From the NCBI RefSeq assembly GCF_013408295.1, contig NZ_JACBYQ010000002.1, positions 620,001-684,000 of the forward strand: 64,000 bases of DNA, written 5' to 3'. Made by a program: the position numbers and the translations under genes. The notes under the pieces were generated by a model. That model was not told the origin of the DNA. It was given only the letters and a program-made list of their open reading frames with translations, and searched no databases. Source of the DNA: Psychromicrobium silvestre (GTDB taxonomy: Bacteria; Actinomycetota; Actinomycetes; Actinomycetales; Micrococcaceae). This document shows positions 42,154-51,627 of the stretch, in pieces (position 1 is the stretch's first letter; the number at the start of each line of letters is the position of its first letter).

Positions 42154-42254
42154 TCGGTTTTTAGCCCCGCAAGCCTTGGCCGGGTTGGCTTCACGCCATC
42201 GTTTTTGACGGCGCTGCACTGCACTGTGCTGCGGCAAAGGGATAGAGTCGGAAG

Positions 42255-43001
42255 GTGTTCATCTCCGTGGTGATCCCGGTTCTCAATGATTCCGAATTCC
42301 TGACTGTCTGCCTGGCCGCGCTCGCTAAGCAGAGTAGGCAGGCCGATGAGATCGTGGTGGTGGACAACGGCTCCAGCGATGACTCTGCGGCCGTGGCCAA
42401 GGCGGCCGGCGCCGTCGTACTCCTTGAACCCCGGCGAGGCATCCTGCCCGCCACTGCCACCGGTTTCAACGGCGCCAAGGGTGAGGTCTTCGCGCGGCTC
42501 GATGCGGACTCGGTGCCCGCCCAGGACTGGCTAGAACGCATTGAGCGGCAGTTAGCGGAACAACCGGAAGCCGTCGCCATCACCGGAATGGGTGAGTTCT
42601 ATGGGGGCAATGCATTCTTACGCTGGTGCGGCAGGGCTTTGGTGGGCGGCGGGAACTTCAGGTTACTTTCCTGGGGCCTCGGTTACACGCCGCTCTATGC
42701 ATCGAATATGGCGATCCGGGCCTCGGCTTGGTACCGGATCCGCGCCAAAGTGCATCTTGATCACGCGGTGAACGACGATACCGATATCTGCCTTCAATTC
42801 GAGCCCGATATGGTGGCGATCTATGACTCCGAGTTGCGGGTTGGCGTCTCCGCCCGCCCGTTCTATTCCTGGGCGGCTTTGGGCCATCGGCTAGGCCTGG
42901 CGTTCCGGACTCTGGGTATTAATTTTCGTGAACAATCGCTTTGTAGTCGCCGCCGAGTGCGCAGAAAGTGGGCTCGCGCTCAACGGCTCAGGCGACCGTA
43001 G
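42255..43001 (+). CDS. Family-2 glycosyltransferase
   Basis: A 248-residue GT-A glycosyltransferase with VVIPVLNDSEFLTVCLAAL at the start, VVVDNGSSDDS (about 32-42), the metal-binding RLDADSVP (about 80-87) and NDDTD (about 175-179) near the acceptor site. No membrane helix anchors it. The C-terminus is strongly basic (SRRRVRRKWARAQRLRR), which may hold it at the membrane. Start GTG has GGAAG just upstream. It overlaps the convergent hydrolase gene by 22 bp. The product glycan is unknown, and it is not obviously related to the polyol genes around it. Confidence 0.8.
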   Translation: MFISVVIPVLNDSEFLTVCLAALAKQSRQADEIVVVDNGSSDDSAAVAKAAGAVVLLEPRRGILPATATGFNGAKGEVFARLDADSVPAQDWLERIERQLAEQPEAVAITGMGEFYGGNAFLRWCGRALVGGGNFRLLSWGLGYTPLYASNMAIRASAWYRIRAKVHLDHAVNDDTDICLQFEPDMVAIYDSELRVGVSARPFYSWAALGHRLGLAFRTLGINFREQSLCSRRRVRRKWARAQRLRRP

Positions 43002-43858
43002 AGGGCGAGCAGATCCCGGCTGAGCTGATAAGGAGTGGTTTCGCTTGGGCTGTGCCCTGCCGGATAGATGGACAGCGTTGCCCCTAGCGCCTGGGCGAAC
43101 TCCCGGTGCAGTTTCATTGGCCAGAGATCGTGCTCTCCCACCGCAACGAACTTTGGCTGCGGGAGCTGGGTCAGCTCGGCGCGCAGATCCGGGCTGTGCC
43201 GCATTAAGTCCATGATGTCTAGATGGGCATCAGGCCGAGTCAACTCGAAGCGATGCATCGCGAATTTCAGCCGGGCTTGGGAGACAGGAATGAAATTCCG
43301 GGCGATACCCCATTTCATTAGTGCCGCTATCACGCCAGGACTTGCCAGCGAGCTGAACCGGCCGATCCGCTTCACGCCGCGGAAGCACTGCCCTGCCAAT
43401 GGAGGAGTGCTGAGCAATACCAGGCTGAGGACCAGCTCCGGGTGCCGGACGGTGAACATCTCGCCGAGGATCCCGCCGAAGGAATAGCCAAGTAGGTGGA
43501 CCGGTCCACCGATTTCCAGGAAGTGCAGCAAATCATCCAGGAAGAGCTCGTAATCGTAGTGCTCCCGGGGTGGAACGAGGTTTTCGGGCCCGGCGGCGAA
43601 GGATTCGTACTGCCCCGCCAGGTCGTAGCTCTGCACGAAATAGCCTGCCTCGGCCAGAACTGGCATCACGAACCAGAAATCCTCCTTGGAGCCCGTCGCA
43701 CCGGGGAGCAGCACAACTCGCGGATTCTCTGGCTTTCCCATCGAAACCATGGCGAGCGGGCCGCTGGGGGCTTCGAAGACGCCCGGCACACTTCCGGAGG
43801 GAAGAACCGACCAATCAATATCTGGTAGCTGCTCATCGAGCAACGCGGGGGTGCTCAT
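42980..43858 (-). CDS. Alpha/beta-hydrolase
   Basis: A 292-residue alpha/beta-hydrolase. The nucleophile elbow is GYSFGG (about 125-130), the oxyanion region VVLLPGATGSKEDF lies near residue 48, the acid is likely in GEHDLWP, and the histidine in AGHSPSET near the C-terminus. No signal peptide. Substrate cannot be predicted. It lies in tandem behind the mannitol-dehydrogenase gene with a 76-bp gap, so it may be read from the same transcript, and it overlaps the convergent glycosyltransferase. Confidence 0.8.
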   Translation of the reverse strand: MSTPALLDEQLPDIDWSVLPSGSVPGVFEAPSGPLAMVSMGKPENPRVVLLPGATGSKEDFWFVMPVLAEAGYFVQSYDLAGQYESFAAGPENLVPPREHYDYELFLDDLLHFLEIGGPVHLLGYSFGGILGEMFTVRHPELVLSLVLLSTPPLAGQCFRGVKRIGRFSSLASPGVIAALMKWGIARNFIPVSQARLKFAMHRFELTRPDAHLDIMDLMRHSPDLRAELTQLPQPKFVAVGEHDLWPMKLHREFAQALGATLSIYPAGHSPSETTPYQLSRDLLALYGRLSR

Positions 43859-43934
43859 AAGGCGATTTTACGGCTTGATGGATTTGCCGGTTATCCGACT
43901 CAATAGATCCATCGGCGGCGGGCGCCTTTCGTGG

Positions 43935-45449
43935 TTAGCCGGCCGGATTGCTGAGTAGGCTTTGCACGGTGGCTTTAGAGCCCGCCTCATGCAGGCTGTC
44001 CAGAGCCTTCGAATAGGCGGCCACGAACCGTTCGTTGTCGATCAGATCACCAAAGACGGCTCGGTTGGCAATGAAAGCGAGCTTGTCTCCACCGGGCGTT
44101 CCCGGCCGCTGCCGTGCTGCGGCCGCCATCAGGCTGTCCTTGAGCTGGTCGACGACGACGATGGGCTCGCCTGCCTCGTCGGTGCCTTCCGCATAACGCG
44201 CCCAGGAGGCGACGATTCCAGCGCTGCGTTCGATTTCACCACCGGTGGCTAGATTGATCCGGATCACCGGGACCAACCATTTGGGGATTCGGTCCGAACT
44301 CTCCGCGCATAGCCGGGCCAGGGTGTCCCGGACGTACTCGTTGGAGAATCTTTCAATCAGGGTGCGCTGATAGGTCGGAAGATCGACTCCAGGAACTGGT
44401 TCCAGAGTCGGGGTAGCTTCCAATTCCATGTATTCCAGCAAGAAGTTGGCGAAGAGCGGATCCTGGCAGACCTCATGGGCATAGCGGTATCCGGCCAGAT
44501 AACCGAAATAGCACTGCCCCTGATGGCTCGCATTGAGCAGCCGTAACTTCATCAGCTCATAGGGTTCCACATCATCGACTACTTGCACGCCGGCATCTTC
44601 GTAACTTGGCCGCCCGAGGGCGAAATGATCTTCTAGAACCCATTGTTCAAAGGGTTCGCAGACCACGGGCCAGGCATCTTCGACGCCGAACTGCTCGGCA
44701 ATGCTGGCTCGATCCTGATCTGTGGTGACGGGGGTGATCCGGTCCACCATGGAGTTCGGGAAGGGCACTTCGGCCCGCATCCAATCGCCCAGCTGCGGAT
44801 CGCCGATCACCTGACCGCGGAGATCTGCATAGGCGGTGAACATCTTCTTAGCCACGTCGCCATTGCCCTGAATGTTGTCGCAGGACATCACGGTAAACGG
44901 AGCCATGCCTCGTTCACGACGCCTGACGAGCGCTTCGACGACGAGGCCGAAGCTTGTTTGGGGGGCGGCTCCGGGCTGCAGATCGTGTTGCACCTCGGGA
45001 TTCTCCGCATTGAATTCGCCGGTCACATGGTGGAAGTTGTAGCCGCCCTCGGTGACGGTGAGGGAGACAATCCGTACCTCGGGGGAGGCGAGCTTCTCGA
45101 TCACTACTTCTGGGTCGGCCGGGGCGAAGAGGTATTCGGCGATAGAGCCAATCACCCTGCCTTCTCGGCTTCCATCGGGATTCTTCAGCACCAAGGTGTA
45201 GAGGCAGTCCTGCTCCTTCATGACCTGGGCCATGGCCTCGTCATGTGGCAGAACTCCTACTCCGCAGATCGCCCAATCCAGGGCTTTGCCCTGGTTCATT
45301 AGCCGGTCCAGGTACATGGCCTGGTGTGCTCGGTGGAATCCGCCGACGCCGAAGTGCACAATGCCGGTACGTAACTGGGAGCGGTCGTAGCTGGGAGTAG
45401 CCAGTTCTGGGGGCAGCTCAGAGAGTGCTGCTTGACTGAGTTTCACCAT
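43935..45449 (-). CDS. Mannitol dehydrogenase family protein (polyol/hexuronate oxidoreductase)
   Basis: NAD(P)-dependent long-chain polyol dehydrogenase, probably interconverting mannitol and fructose or arabitol and xylulose. The 504-residue protein shows the N-terminal IVHFGVGGFHRAHQAMYLD, typical of this family, and the active-site lysine motif K-x4-N-x2-H in MKLRLLNASHQG. Length is normal. ATG 45449 (MVKLSQAALSEL) is chosen over the longer open frame because AAGGAC precedes it at correct distance. CAAATGAGC-type motifs, shared with the SorC/importer promoter, lie 50-80 bp upstream, so it likely belongs to the polyol regulon although two unrelated genes separate it. Confidence 0.88.
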   Translation of the reverse strand: MVKLSQAALSELPPELATPSYDRSQLRTGIVHFGVGGFHRAHQAMYLDRLMNQGKALDWAICGVGVLPHDEAMAQVMKEQDCLYTLVLKNPDGSREGRVIGSIAEYLFAPADPEVVIEKLASPEVRIVSLTVTEGGYNFHHVTGEFNAENPEVQHDLQPGAAPQTSFGLVVEALVRRRERGMAPFTVMSCDNIQGNGDVAKKMFTAYADLRGQVIGDPQLGDWMRAEVPFPNSMVDRITPVTTDQDRASIAEQFGVEDAWPVVCEPFEQWVLEDHFALGRPSYEDAGVQVVDDVEPYELMKLRLLNASHQGQCYFGYLAGYRYAHEVCQDPLFANFLLEYMELEATPTLEPVPGVDLPTYQRTLIERFSNEYVRDTLARLCAESSDRIPKWLVPVIRINLATGGEIERSAGIVASWARYAEGTDEAGEPIVVVDQLKDSLMAAAARQRPGTPGGDKLAFIANRAVFGDLIDNERFVAAYSKALDSLHEAGSKATVQSLLSNPAG

Positions 45450-45498
45450 TCGAAAAGTCCTTGGGCTGCGAAAGAGGGATGGTTTACGGATTCTATCG

Positions 45499-45537
45499 GA
45501 TGAGCAACCACAGGATTTCAAATGAGCGATTCAGCTC
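45499..45537. promoter_or_regulatory. Polyol operator candidate before the mannitol-dehydrogenase gene
   Basis: CAAATGAGC (45519-45527) and TGAGCAA (45501-45507) repeat the half-sites seen at 39680-39761. GAGC-GATTCA-GCTC (45524-45537) forms a small inverted repeat. This is the only feature seen in the gap 45450-45600. Confidence 0.5.
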
Positions 45538-45600
45538 CTTTGGTGGCCCGTTCTACCATTGGCGGTCAGTACGCTGAATGCGTGCCTGCTCGGCGGAATT

Positions 45601-48600
45601 TCAACGGAAATCTCGAGAGTTCATTCGTACCGGCAGTTTGAGTTCTTCAAAATGATCTGCGAGCAGGTTCATGACGCCTTCCGGCGAACGCTCCAGAATG
45701 CCGCGCACCACGAGTCCTTCGGATTCACGGACTGTTCGGCGATGCCGTTTCCAGGCTCCTTCCGAACACACCACATTGACTAGGCCGGTCTCGTCTTCAA
45801 TATTGATGAAGGTAGTGCTGTTGGCGGTTGCCGGACGCTGTCGGTGAGTGACCACTCCACCGATTCTGACCCTTCGGCCCGCTTCGGTGGTCTTTAGTTC
45901 GGTGGCACTGAGAATTCCTTGTTCGCGCAGCTTGGCGCGTAGGTGCCGCACCGGATTGTCATGAGGAGAGATGCCGGTGGCCCAAATATCGGAAACCAGC
46001 TCGTCTAGCTCGGTAAACTCGGGCAGCATCGGGGCTTCGTAGCGAAGAGCCGTGCCGGGCAACTGATCGCTACGCTCCTGTGCCGCGGGACCAGCTTCCC
46101 AGAGGGCTTCCCGGCGATTGCTATTCAAGGAATCAAAAGCTCCGGCTGCTGCCAAGGCCTCCATTTGGGCACTACTGGGCTCCACCCTGCGAGCCAGATC
46201 GGCAAGGTCCCTAAAGGGTGCTTTGGCCCGTTCTGCCACGATCCGTTCTGCCAGTGCCTTGCTCACTGCCTTCACGCTGGAGAGGCCGAGCCGCACCGCC
46301 TGAGCGCCATCCCGGCGATGAGTGGAAAGCTTATGGTCAGCGTTTCTGTCGAAAGGTCCAATTTTCGGTTGCTCACGCTCCAGGCAGGAAGCCATGCCGG
46401 CGGCTAATCCATTGAAATTGGCCAAACCTTGCTGTTCGGAATCTCCCTTTTGGGGATCTGTCGGTTCCGAGTCCAGTGGCTCAAGCCCGGCGTCTACTCC
46501 GGAGAGCAGTAAGTCCGGCCCACGGACCTGCACGCCGTGCCTCCGGGCGTCCTCAACCAGAGTCCGGGGGGAGTAAAAGCCCATTGGCTGGGAACGCAGC
46601 AGAGAAGCCAGAAAGGCCGCCGGATAGTGCAGCCGCAACCAAGCGCTGACATAGACCAGCAGGGCGAAGCTAATCGAGTGGCTCTCGGCAAAGCCGAAAT
46701 TAGCGAAGGCTGCGATCTGCTGGTAGATCCCCTCCGCAGCCTCCCCGGTAATGCCGTTTTCCGCCATCCCGGTGAAGAGTTGAGCCTTCAAGGACTCGAT
46801 GCGTTCCAGCCCGCGTTTGGAACCCATCGCCCGGCGGAGTAGATCGGCGTCCTCCGGGCTGCAGTTGCCCACTGCGGCGGCCATTTGCATAAGCTGTTCC
46901 TGGAAGATCGGTACGCCTAGGGTGCGCTTTAGAACCGGCTCTAGAAGCGGGTGGTCATATCTGATTTGCTTAGGATCAACCCGGCGACGCATATAGGGGT
47001 GCACCGCGCCACCCTGAATCGGCCCTGGTCGAACCAAGGCCACCTCAACCACCAGATCGTAGAACTCTCGCGGCTTCAAACGGGGTAAAACGCTCATCTG
47101 GGCTCGGCTCTCCAGCTGAAAGACGCCAATCGTATCCGCTAAGCAGAGCTGATCGTAGACCGCCTGCTCCTCCTTGGGGATGGTGTCCAGATCCCAGACC
47201 TCCCCGTAGTTATCCCGGACCAGGTCGAAGCAGTGTTGAAGGGCCGCGAGCATGCCCAGGCCGAGCAGATCGAATTTGACCAGACCCATATAGGCGCAGG
47301 CGTCCTTATCCCATTGCAGCACGGTGCGGTTCTCCATCCGGGCATGCTCAATGGGACAGATCTCACTCACCGGCTGATCGGTGAGCACCATCCCGCCGGA
47401 GTGAATACCCAGGTGCCGGGGAAATTTTCCAATCTGCGCGGCCAAGCGGCGGACCTCTTCTGGAATGTCGTTCTCCGGCTCATCACTGCTGGCCTTAGTG
47501 CCCCCGCCATAGGGATTTTCCAACTGCTTCGACCAGGCATCCTGTTGCCCGGCCGAGTAGCCCAGGGCTTTAGCCATATCTCGAACTGCGAATTTGGGTC
47601 GGTAGCTGATCACATTTGCCACCTGGGCTGCATTACGCCGCCCGTACTTGTCATAAACGTGCTGGATCACTTCTTCTCGGCGTCGGGAATCGAAGTCAAC
47701 ATCGATATCCGGCTCCTCATTCCGGATGCTGGAGAGGAAGCGTTCAAAAGGTAGGTCGTATTTGATTGAGTCAACCGCGGTAATCCCCAGTAAGTAGCAG
47801 ACCGCCGAATTTGCTGCCGAGCCCCGGCCCTGGCAGAGGATGCCTTGACTCCTGGCATATTCCACGATCTCGTGCACGATCAGGAAATAACCGGGAAAGT
47901 CCTTCAGCTCAATTACGGCCAGCTCGTTTTCGATCCGTTGCCGTTTTTCTTCGTTCAGATCCGGATACCGTTTCGTGGCTCCTTCCCAGACCTTCTCGCG
48001 TAGATAACTCATCTGGCTATGCCCCTCCGGAAGGTCGAGCCGGGGCAGCCGCGGCTTGGCTTTGTTCAGTGGGAAGGACAGCTCCTGGGCGAGTTCCACA
48101 CTTCGCTCGACGGCACCCGGAAACCGAGCGAAGCGGCGTGCCATTTCCGCCCCATTGCGCAGGAAGGCGCTGGGCCCAGCGGGTAGCCAGCCGTCTAGCT
48201 CGGCCAGGCTGCGCCGAGCCCGCACCGCAGCTAGTGCGGCCGCGGTGCGGTGCTGCTCCGGCCTGGCGTAGTGCACGTTATTGCTGGCCACCACGGACAA
48301 GCCGAGCTTGCTGGCAAGCTCAGCCAGCAAATCATTATTCAGGCTGTCTTGCGGGTGACCGTGGTCATAGAGTTCCACCACCACATTCTCCCGACCAAAC
48401 AGCTCGACCAACCGGGCCAATTCGCGGCTGGCCGCAACGCCGTCGTCATTGCTGGCCATTCCCTCCGCCAGCGCGCGGCGGACGGCTCCTTTACGGCAGC
48501 CGGTGAGAATGAGCCAGTTCCCCGCCGCCGCCTCGGCCAACTCGCTCAGCGCATAGCGCGGCCGCCCCTTTTCTGCACCGTGTGCCAATTGTCCCTGTGT

Positions 48601-49122
48601 GATGGCGCTGGAGAGCCGATGATAGCCAGCCGTACCCCGAGCCAAGATGAGTAGATGATCGCCCTCCGGATCGGCTTCCCCATTTTGTGGTTTGCTCAAA
48701 CCCAGGGAGAGCTCGGCCCCATAGACCGTCTGTAACTGTGGATACCCCGCTGCCGCTTCCGCCAATTGAGCGGCTCCATAGAGGCCGTCATGATCGGTCA
48801 GAGCGATCCCGTGCAATCCCAGCCGGACGGCTTCTTCAACCAGTTCCGAAGGATCGGAGGCGCCGTCCAGGAAGCTAAAATTCGAATGCGCGTGGAGTTC
48901 GGCATAGGGCACGATCGGGCCTTCTGGAGGGGCGATCTCGATCGGGAGATAGGGTCCTCGATGATAGCTCCAGGCCGGTGCATCGCCGCCATCGCCCTCC
49001 GGTTCCTCCGCCCGGCTATTGCGCCTCTCGGTTACATGTTTGGAGCCCTTGCTTCGATCCGGACGCCCGGAAAGCTGCCGCTCAAACTCTTTCCACGGCA
49101 TTGGTGGATTATGCCAGCCCAT
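45601..49122 (-). CDS. dnaE2: Error-prone DNA polymerase III alpha subunit (DnaE2)
   Basis: Translesion polymerase acting with ImuA' and ImuB in damage-induced mutagenesis. The 1173-residue protein starts with a PHP domain (YAELHAHSNFSFLDGASDP, HGIALTDHDGLYGA). The C-family palm follows, with QGRGSAANSAVCYLLGIT and the catalytic aspartates in PDIDVDF, then FAESHSISFALLVYVSAWLR. A helix-hairpin-helix and an OB-fold (about 1060-1150) end the protein. ATG 49122 is chosen because it overlaps the ImuB stop as TAATG; the longer open frame has no support. Length is somewhat above the usual size near 1050-1100, mainly from extra loops. Third gene of the imuA'-imuB-dnaE2 operon. Confidence 0.93.
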   Translation of the reverse strand: MGWHNPPMPWKEFERQLSGRPDRSKGSKHVTERRNSRAEEPEGDGGDAPAWSYHRGPYLPIEIAPPEGPIVPYAELHAHSNFSFLDGASDPSELVEEAVRLGLHGIALTDHDGLYGAAQLAEAAAGYPQLQTVYGAELSLGLSKPQNGEADPEGDHLLILARGTAGYHRLSSAITQGQLAHGAEKGRPRYALSELAEAAAGNWLILTGCRKGAVRRALAEGMASNDDGVAASRELARLVELFGRENVVVELYDHGHPQDSLNNDLLAELASKLGLSVVASNNVHYARPEQHRTAAALAAVRARRSLAELDGWLPAGPSAFLRNGAEMARRFARFPGAVERSVELAQELSFPLNKAKPRLPRLDLPEGHSQMSYLREKVWEGATKRYPDLNEEKRQRIENELAVIELKDFPGYFLIVHEIVEYARSQGILCQGRGSAANSAVCYLLGITAVDSIKYDLPFERFLSSIRNEEPDIDVDFDSRRREEVIQHVYDKYGRRNAAQVANVISYRPKFAVRDMAKALGYSAGQQDAWSKQLENPYGGGTKASSDEPENDIPEEVRRLAAQIGKFPRHLGIHSGGMVLTDQPVSEICPIEHARMENRTVLQWDKDACAYMGLVKFDLLGLGMLAALQHCFDLVRDNYGEVWDLDTIPKEEQAVYDQLCLADTIGVFQLESRAQMSVLPRLKPREFYDLVVEVALVRPGPIQGGAVHPYMRRRVDPKQIRYDHPLLEPVLKRTLGVPIFQEQLMQMAAAVGNCSPEDADLLRRAMGSKRGLERIESLKAQLFTGMAENGITGEAAEGIYQQIAAFANFGFAESHSISFALLVYVSAWLRLHYPAAFLASLLRSQPMGFYSPRTLVEDARRHGVQVRGPDLLLSGVDAGLEPLDSEPTDPQKGDSEQQGLANFNGLAAGMASCLEREQPKIGPFDRNADHKLSTHRRDGAQAVRLGLSSVKAVSKALAERIVAERAKAPFRDLADLARRVEPSSAQMEALAAAGAFDSLNSNRREALWEAGPAAQERSDQLPGTALRYEAPMLPEFTELDELVSDIWATGISPHDNPVRHLRAKLREQGILSATELKTTEAGRRVRIGGVVTHRQRPATANSTTFINIEDETGLVNVVCSEGAWKRHRRTVRESEGLVVRGILERSPEGVMNLLADHFEELKLPVRMNSRDFR

Positions 49123-50696
49123 TAGTCGTAGCTCGCTTCGGCCAGCCACTGCCCGTTTCGGCAGAACAGCAGCCAGGCGGCATCCGTGCTGTCCACAAGC
49201 TGGAAGCGGTGCAAGGACTGACTGGAGGATTCCCACCACCGTTCATCTACTGGCCAGGGTCCTGCCCAGGCATTGATCAGCCGTTGTGCCTCTGCTCGAC
49301 TAGCTTGGATGGGCGGGGTGAAGAAGGCTGGCCTTCCGGAGAGTTCGAGGCGTTCATCCACTTCAATGGTCCGCCCTTCGGTATCCAGAACCTGCACGGT
49401 CGGTGGATCGTCGAACAGGGTTGCTGGGGCAGGCCCAGGTAGCGAACCAGGCCAGGGCCGGGCGCGCTCACGTTCCAGTTCTCGCAGTTCTCTCGGTGGT
49501 GAGTCGCCCCAGGGAATCAGCACGCTGCGCTGGGCGAGCATCCGCCCTCCGGCTAGCACCGCGGTCAAAACTGCGCCGTGCCCCACCATGCTCTGAATCC
49601 GGGACAAGCCGTGATGCACTCGCTCTTGGGGACCATTGCCCCATAGACCCTGGGCATGCGAACCGCCGTCGGCTGTGCTCTCCGGGCTGAGCAGCACCTT
49701 GGTGATCCCGGAGCTGAGCTCCGCATCCAGTTCCGGACCGGTCCCCGCGCGGCCCTGCAATTGCCAGCGCACCCGATCCAGGACATCTTCCGCATCGAAG
49801 AAACGCGGATGCTTCCAGACTCGTTCGAGGTGTTCACCGGAGTCGCTTTCAAGCCGAATTCTGACGGCGGTGCAGACCAGACCTTCCTCGCTGATTCCGT
49901 CAATAAAACGTTCCGCAGAGGTTTTAATCGCAAAAGCCAGCTGATCGACCCGGCTGAGAGCTGGTTCGAAGTCCACTACGACGTCCAGCTCGGGGGGAGG
50001 TGCCTGTGGCACAACAGTCCGAGAGTCCAGGCCCCGAGCCAGTAAATGTGCCCGCGCGCCATCTTCACCGAAACGGCTGCGCACCTTATTGGCAGTCAGT
50101 GCAGCGAAGTCTCCCAGCGTCTCTAAGCCCAACCGTTGCAGAAGGGAAACTAAATCTGGTTGCTGCAAAACACTCAAAGGTAGCCGGGAGAGGAAATCGG
50201 CGGAAGCCTCCGGCTGCACAATACGGATATCGTTGCTCTTCCGAGCTGCCTGCTCTGCGGCGAAAATGCCATCGGCAATGCCAACCAGTGCTTGCTGAAC
50301 TCCCAAGCCGAGCACGCTGTCCCGAAGGACTTCCGCAGCCTGGTGCTCGCTGCCGAAGTACCGAGCCGGCCCCTTGGCACGAATGGCGCAGGTGCCCGGC
50401 CGGAGTAACTGTGCCCCGGGCATGATCTGTTCAATAGCGGCCAGCACCGGTTGGAAGGCTCGAAGATCGTGATTTGGATCGTAGTTGACAAGCTGCAGTT
50501 GAGTGCAGCGAGCCTGCGCTTCCCTGAGTCGAAGACCTCTTCTGACGCCTTCTAGCCGCGCCGACGATGAACAGGCGAAAACCTCGCCCTTCTGGATGAG
50601 CGCTATCGGTCGCCGAGCGTCGAGTTCTTGCGATTCCTGAATGGCGGCGCTCACTGGCCAATCCGGGCACCAAAGCACCATGGCTCGATGACTCAT
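49122..50696 (-). CDS. imuB: ImuB, catalytically inactive Y-family polymerase of the mutasome
   Basis: Hub protein that links DnaE2 to the sliding clamp during mutagenic repair. The 524-residue protein starts MSHRAMVLWCPDWPVSAAI. The first metal-binding aspartates of active Y-family polymerases are replaced by CPDWP, as known for ImuB, so it should not polymerise. The little-finger region and an extended C-terminus (about 360-524) follow. ATG 50696 overlaps the ImuA' stop (ATGA). The longer open frame upstream lies inside imuA' and is rejected. Induced by the LexA-type box at 51525-51540. Confidence 0.9.
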   Translation of the reverse strand: MSHRAMVLWCPDWPVSAAIQESQELDARRPIALIQKGEVFACSSSARLEGVRRGLRLREAQARCTQLQLVNYDPNHDLRAFQPVLAAIEQIMPGAQLLRPGTCAIRAKGPARYFGSEHQAAEVLRDSVLGLGVQQALVGIADGIFAAEQAARKSNDIRIVQPEASADFLSRLPLSVLQQPDLVSLLQRLGLETLGDFAALTANKVRSRFGEDGARAHLLARGLDSRTVVPQAPPPELDVVVDFEPALSRVDQLAFAIKTSAERFIDGISEEGLVCTAVRIRLESDSGEHLERVWKHPRFFDAEDVLDRVRWQLQGRAGTGPELDAELSSGITKVLLSPESTADGGSHAQGLWGNGPQERVHHGLSRIQSMVGHGAVLTAVLAGGRMLAQRSVLIPWGDSPPRELRELERERARPWPGSLPGPAPATLFDDPPTVQVLDTEGRTIEVDERLELSGRPAFFTPPIQASRAEAQRLINAWAGPWPVDERWWESSSQSLHRFQLVDSTDAAWLLFCRNGQWLAEASYD

Positions 50697-51514
50697 TGGC
50701 CCGCCGCCACGGTGAGGTTGGGGTATAGCGAGGGCGCCGCACCGGGCTTCGCCTTGCGGCTCGCGGATACGCGCTGCTCCGGCAGCTGCTGAGCGGGCAA
50801 TGAGCGGATAACGGAAGGCCCGGGGACCCAGAGCTCGCCCCGGTGCTCCTGCTGACCTCTTCGGCTGCGCCAATCGGCAGCCACGGTGACTCCTCGTCCT
50901 TGCAAGTGGCCATGACCTTCGCCCAGCCCCAACCAGCTATTTCCGACAACCCGCAGCTCGGCATCAGCCGGTGACCAAGGACCGTGTGAAATCAGCACTG
51001 CCTCTCGTTGTCGTAGTCGGGCTCCGAGCCGAGCCGCTTGGCCTGCGGAAGCCCGAGCGGGAGCGTTTAACAGCAATACCTCAACAATGTCGACCAAGGC
51101 CGCCGCCACATTCAGCCATTGTTCACCGGGGTTTGGCACCAGAATCAAGCGTTCCAGTTCAATGCCGAAATGCGCGGCGGCCTCGACATTGAAATCCGGC
51201 AGACCCAGCACCGCACACCAGGCACCTTCCGAGGAGGGTCCGGCTAGCATGGCCATGGAGAGGGTTTTCGAGCCGCTGACGGTGTAAATGCCTCCTGCTT
51301 GCAGCGCTCCGCCGGGGAGCAGCGTTCGCAGCTCCGGATGCGTCGGCAGGGTACGAGAATCCAGCCGAGATCCCTGTGCGCTGTGAATTCTGGACTGCAG
51401 TTCCTGGACCGTTTGACCAGTATTTCCCTTCCCGGAGGGCTCTGGCACGGCAGAGAGCGCGAATTCGCGGCGTGTCGTGTTTCCGAATTCCTGTTCCCGT
51501 GCTAATGGATTCAT
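50693..51514 (-). CDS. imuA': ImuA'-like RecA-fold protein
   Basis: A 273-residue RecA-related partner of ImuB in the SOS mutasome. The core reads LRTLLPGGALQAGGIYTVSG, WCAVLGLPDFNVEAAAHFGI and LERLILVPNPGEQWLNVAAA, with no intact Walker A (GSKTLS in its place), as in other ImuA' proteins. First gene of the operon. The ATG at 51514 lies only ten bases from the LexA box and has no ribosome site, so translation from a leaderless transcript is likely. The C-terminal third is basic and disorder-prone. Confidence 0.82.
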   Translation of the reverse strand: MNPLAREQEFGNTTRREFALSAVPEPSGKGNTGQTVQELQSRIHSAQGSRLDSRTLPTHPELRTLLPGGALQAGGIYTVSGSKTLSMAMLAGPSSEGAWCAVLGLPDFNVEAAAHFGIELERLILVPNPGEQWLNVAAALVDIVEVLLLNAPARASAGQAARLGARLRQREAVLISHGPWSPADAELRVVGNSWLGLGEGHGHLQGRGVTVAADWRSRRGQQEHRGELWVPGPSVIRSLPAQQLPEQRVSASRKAKPGAAPSLYPNLTVAAGQ

Positions 51515-51524
51515 TTGTTAATAT

Positions 51525-51540
51525 TCGAACATATATTCGA
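51525..51540. promoter_or_regulatory. LexA (SOS) box of the mutasome operon
   Basis: TCGAAC-ATAT-ATTCGA matches the actinobacterial LexA consensus TCGAAC-N4-GTTCGA with one change. It ends ten bases upstream of the imuA' start codon and must overlap the promoter, so LexA would block transcription directly. Confidence 0.88.
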
Positions 51541-51627
51541 GTCTGTCAACTACAGAATACCCTCTCAAAATGACGGCCGGGAAGCCAAAGGGAAGTCAGC
51601 AAGAAAGCCATCAACTAGGCTGTTTCC

